This document shows, piece by piece, positions 4,395 through 5,901 of a DNA stretch of 5,901 nt; position 1 is the first letter of the stretch, and each line of letters opens with the position of its first letter. A model generated the notes under the pieces. The model saw only the letters and a list, made by a program, of their open reading frames with translations. It was not told the origin of the DNA and did no database searches. The position numbers were made by a program, and so were the translations under genes. Source of the stretch: Halobacteriales archaeon QS_5_70_15 (GTDB lineage Archaea > Halobacteriota > Halobacteria > Halobacteriales > Haloarculaceae); contig PXRQ01000026.1 in NCBI GenBank assembly GCA_003022005.1, forward strand, positions 1-5,901. The letters run 5' to 3'.

Positions 4395-5669
4395 CTACCC
4401 CTCCGACTCGGCCGACGACGACCCTGCCCGGACCGCCCTGAGGTAGTCCGGGTGGTCGAACCGCTCCGCGTCCCCTTCGACGGCGACCACGTCGAGGTGT
4501 GTCACCGTCGCACCGACACCGAGCAGTCCCGACAGCGACGGCTCGGTCCGGCCGCCGTCCCCGCTGACCAGCTCCTTCACGTAGAGGCCGCCCTCCCCGT
4601 GGACCTCGAGTTCGGCGCGGTCCGGTTCGCGGGGCTCGCCGGTCATCGAGTGGACGGTCCGCTCGCGGACCAGGTCCGCGCGCCGGTGCGAGACGCGCTC
4701 GGGCGTCCGCTGCCGGACCGTCGCCCCGTCGAGCTGCTCGATGGCATCGGCGAGCGATCCCTCGTCCACCGGTTCCTCGAACGTGACGTCCATCCGGTAG
4801 GTCTTGCTCGCGTCGAGCTCCTTCACCCGCTCGACCATCTCGTGCGTGGCGTAGCGCAGCCCCTCGACCTCGACCCGTCCCTCCCGGAGATCGTTGATCT
4901 CCGCTTCCAGCTCCCCGAGGTCGAGGTCGCGTCGGCGCGGATCCTCGATCTCGAGGACGAACGGCCTCCCGGTGCCGAGCATCAGCGCGTCGACGTCCTC
5001 CCGGCCCGCGCCGTGGAACATGCCCTCCGTACCGCGGTGGGCGCTCACCAGCGTCGGCGCGACGAGCTCCTCGACGCTCGTCCCGTACTTCTCCCAGTGG
5101 GTCTGTGGGATCCCCCGCTCGAGCTTCCGGTACCGGCCGAACACCGACACCGAGTTGCGCTGGATCCCCACCTCGTCGGCGTCGAGGTCGATCAGCAGCT
5201 GGACGTCCGGGCGGTCGAAGTCCACCTCCGAGCCGGTCTCCGCGCCGATCCGGCGACCGACCTCCCGGTTGACCTCCGACCGCAGTTCCTCGCCGGCGTC
5301 CGCGGGGAGGTCGGCGCCCTCGCGGAGCAGTTCGTCGTTCTCCTCGACCAGCGGCGGAACGCGGGTCCCCGCCTGATAGGTGAAGAACTCGGTGTCGGCG
5401 AGCGCCTCGACCGCCCGGTCGGCGAGGTCGTCGTAGCGCGAGGTAATCCCCTCGCAGACCCAGCAGTCCGCGCCCGCGCCGGGCTCGAAGTCGACGTCGT
5501 CGTCGAGCGCGACCGTCACCCGCAGGGCGCCCCCCCGCTCGTCGTTCCGCAGCCCGAAGCTCCGGTCGGCGAAGGGCCGCCCGAGGCAGGCGTCACACAG
5601 CGGTCCGGTCGCCAGGAGCCCGCGGGCTGCTCCGGGGAGTTCGGGATCCGCGTCGGGGTCCGTGTTCAT
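4395..5669 (-). CDS. pus10: tRNA pseudouridine synthase Pus10 (tRNA U54/U55)
   Basis: A 424-residue protein matching archaeal Pus10, which makes pseudouridine 54 and/or 55 in the T-loop of tRNA in the cytoplasm. The N-terminal zinc module has CDAC (Cys25, Cys28) and CWVC (Cys69, Cys72), giving four ligands for the accessory RNA-binding domain. A THUMP-like middle follows, then FGRYRKLERGIPQT (177-190). The catalytic core has GAGREDVDALMLGTGRPF (220-237) with Asp225 as the probable nucleophile, followed by LELD-type acidic residues and ELDASKTYRM. The C-terminus has RVSHRRADLVRER and EGGLYVKELVSGDGGRTEPSL, the standard Pus10 ending. Two points are unusual against homologues I remember: the stretch HWEKYGTSVEEL has no Cys-rich knuckle, and Leu229 replaces the Arg of the eukaryotic DVDVR motif. 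The ATG at 5669 begins MNTDPDADPEL, an acidic start; reading further upstream gives an Arg/Pro-rich stretch that is not natural. No Shine-Dalgarno sequence or TATA box is obvious. Confidence 0.95.
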   Translation of the reverse strand: MNTDPDADPELPGAARGLLATGPLCDACLGRPFADRSFGLRNDERGGALRVTVALDDDVDFEPGAGADCWVCEGITSRYDDLADRAVEALADTEFFTYQAGTRVPPLVEENDELLREGADLPADAGEELRSEVNREVGRRIGAETGSEVDFDRPDVQLLIDLDADEVGIQRNSVSVFGRYRKLERGIPQTHWEKYGTSVEELVAPTLVSAHRGTEGMFHGAGREDVDALMLGTGRPFVLEIEDPRRRDLDLGELEAEINDLREGRVEVEGLRYATHEMVERVKELDASKTYRMDVTFEEPVDEGSLADAIEQLDGATVRQRTPERVSHRRADLVRERTVHSMTGEPREPDRAELEVHGEGGLYVKELVSGDGGRTEPSLSGLLGVGATVTHLDVVAVEGDAERFDHPDYLRAVRAGSSSAESEG

Positions 5670-5901
5670 GAGCGAACGACGGGAGCCCCGGCCATGTCTC
5701 CTTCGGGTTCGCTGGTCGTGTCCTGGGGTCGTCGGCGCGGTCGGAACGGTGTTCGGGCCGGTCGGCACGCCGCTCGTCGCGGAACTCGTCTCCAACACGA
5801 TCAGTAGCGCCCTGTTCGTCCTCCTCGGCGGGGTCATGGCGGCGGCGTACCTGGAGGTCCGAGACGGAGCGTCCGACGACGGTAGCTCCGTCAGAACTGC
5901 C
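5668..5901 (+). CDS. Hypothetical membrane protein, N-terminal part only, uncertain start
   Basis: An open + strand frame runs to the right edge with no stop, so the gene is partial. Its clear part, from about 5722, reads PGVVGAVGTVFGPVGTPLVA, then ELVSNTISSALFVLLGGVMA, then AAYLEVRDGASDDGS: a Gly/Val-rich segment, a probable membrane helix and an acidic loop typical of haloarchaea. I do not recognise the family. The farthest in-frame start is the ATG at 5668, which shares CATG with the divergent pus10 start and gives a basic, Cys-containing leader (MSERREPRPCLLRVRW) that does not look native. A GTG at 5749 is an alternative. A further possibility is the ATG at 5694 in the neighbouring frame (MSPSGSLVVS), which would join the conserved part through a single-base frameshift near 5722. 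The existence of a gene here is likely, its start is not settled. Confidence 0.5.
   Translation, partial: MSERREPRPCLLRVRWSCPGVVGAVGTVFGPVGTPLVAELVSNTISSALFVLLGGVMAAAYLEVRDGASDDGSSVRTA

Noticed and set aside
4452..5807. Long + strand open frame opposite pus10
   Set aside because: High GC keeps the antisense frame free of stops. The - strand carries complete Pus10 motifs throughout.
5670..5837. N-terminal extension of Pus10 by 56 residues
   Set aside because: The extra stretch is rich in Arg, Thr and Pro and unlike any Pus10 start; the ATG at 5669 gives an acidic N-terminus and normal length.
1..5901. CRISPR arrays, tRNA or rRNA genes, insertion sequences
   Set aside because: I looked for spaced direct repeats, tRNA T-loop motifs and transposase motifs on both strands and saw none that hold up by eye.

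Overview
The window looks like a chromosomal segment of a halophilic archaeon (class Halobacteria). The DNA is very GC-rich, the predicted proteins are strongly acidic with many Asp/Glu and few Lys, several starts look leaderless with a TATA-like element about 27 bases upstream, and housekeeping genes of archaeal type (SecD, RNase HII, Pus10) are present. The strain cannot be named from the sequence alone.

Layout from left to right: the last 39 codons of a probable secD on the + strand; a 163-bp convergent gap; rnhB (RNase HII) on the - strand; then, also on the - strand, a broken isochorismatase-family cysteine hydrolase whose GTG start overlaps the stop of an intact YqcI/YcgG-family gene in a GTGA motif; a 269-bp relatively AT-rich gap holding the YqcI promoter and a 12-bp palindrome; a 47-codon gene for a very acidic MCHH-start protein on the - strand; a divergent gap; a gene for a secreted, probably glycosylated beta-sandwich protein on the + strand; a short convergent gap carrying an in-phase 8-bp tandem repeat; pus10 on the - strand; and the start of a + strand membrane protein that runs off the right edge.

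The conserved frame is secD, rnhB and pus10 (protein export, RNA/DNA hybrid repair, tRNA pseudouridylation). The four genes between rnhB and pus10 look like accessory cargo. Its most interesting part is the YqcI/YcgG gene, from a family that includes heme-dependent guanidine/arginine N-hydroxylases, translationally coupled to an amidohydrolase-like gene. Here the hydrolase has lost all three catalytic residues and carries two separate 1-bp deletions, so one half of the pair appears to be decaying while the other half is intact.
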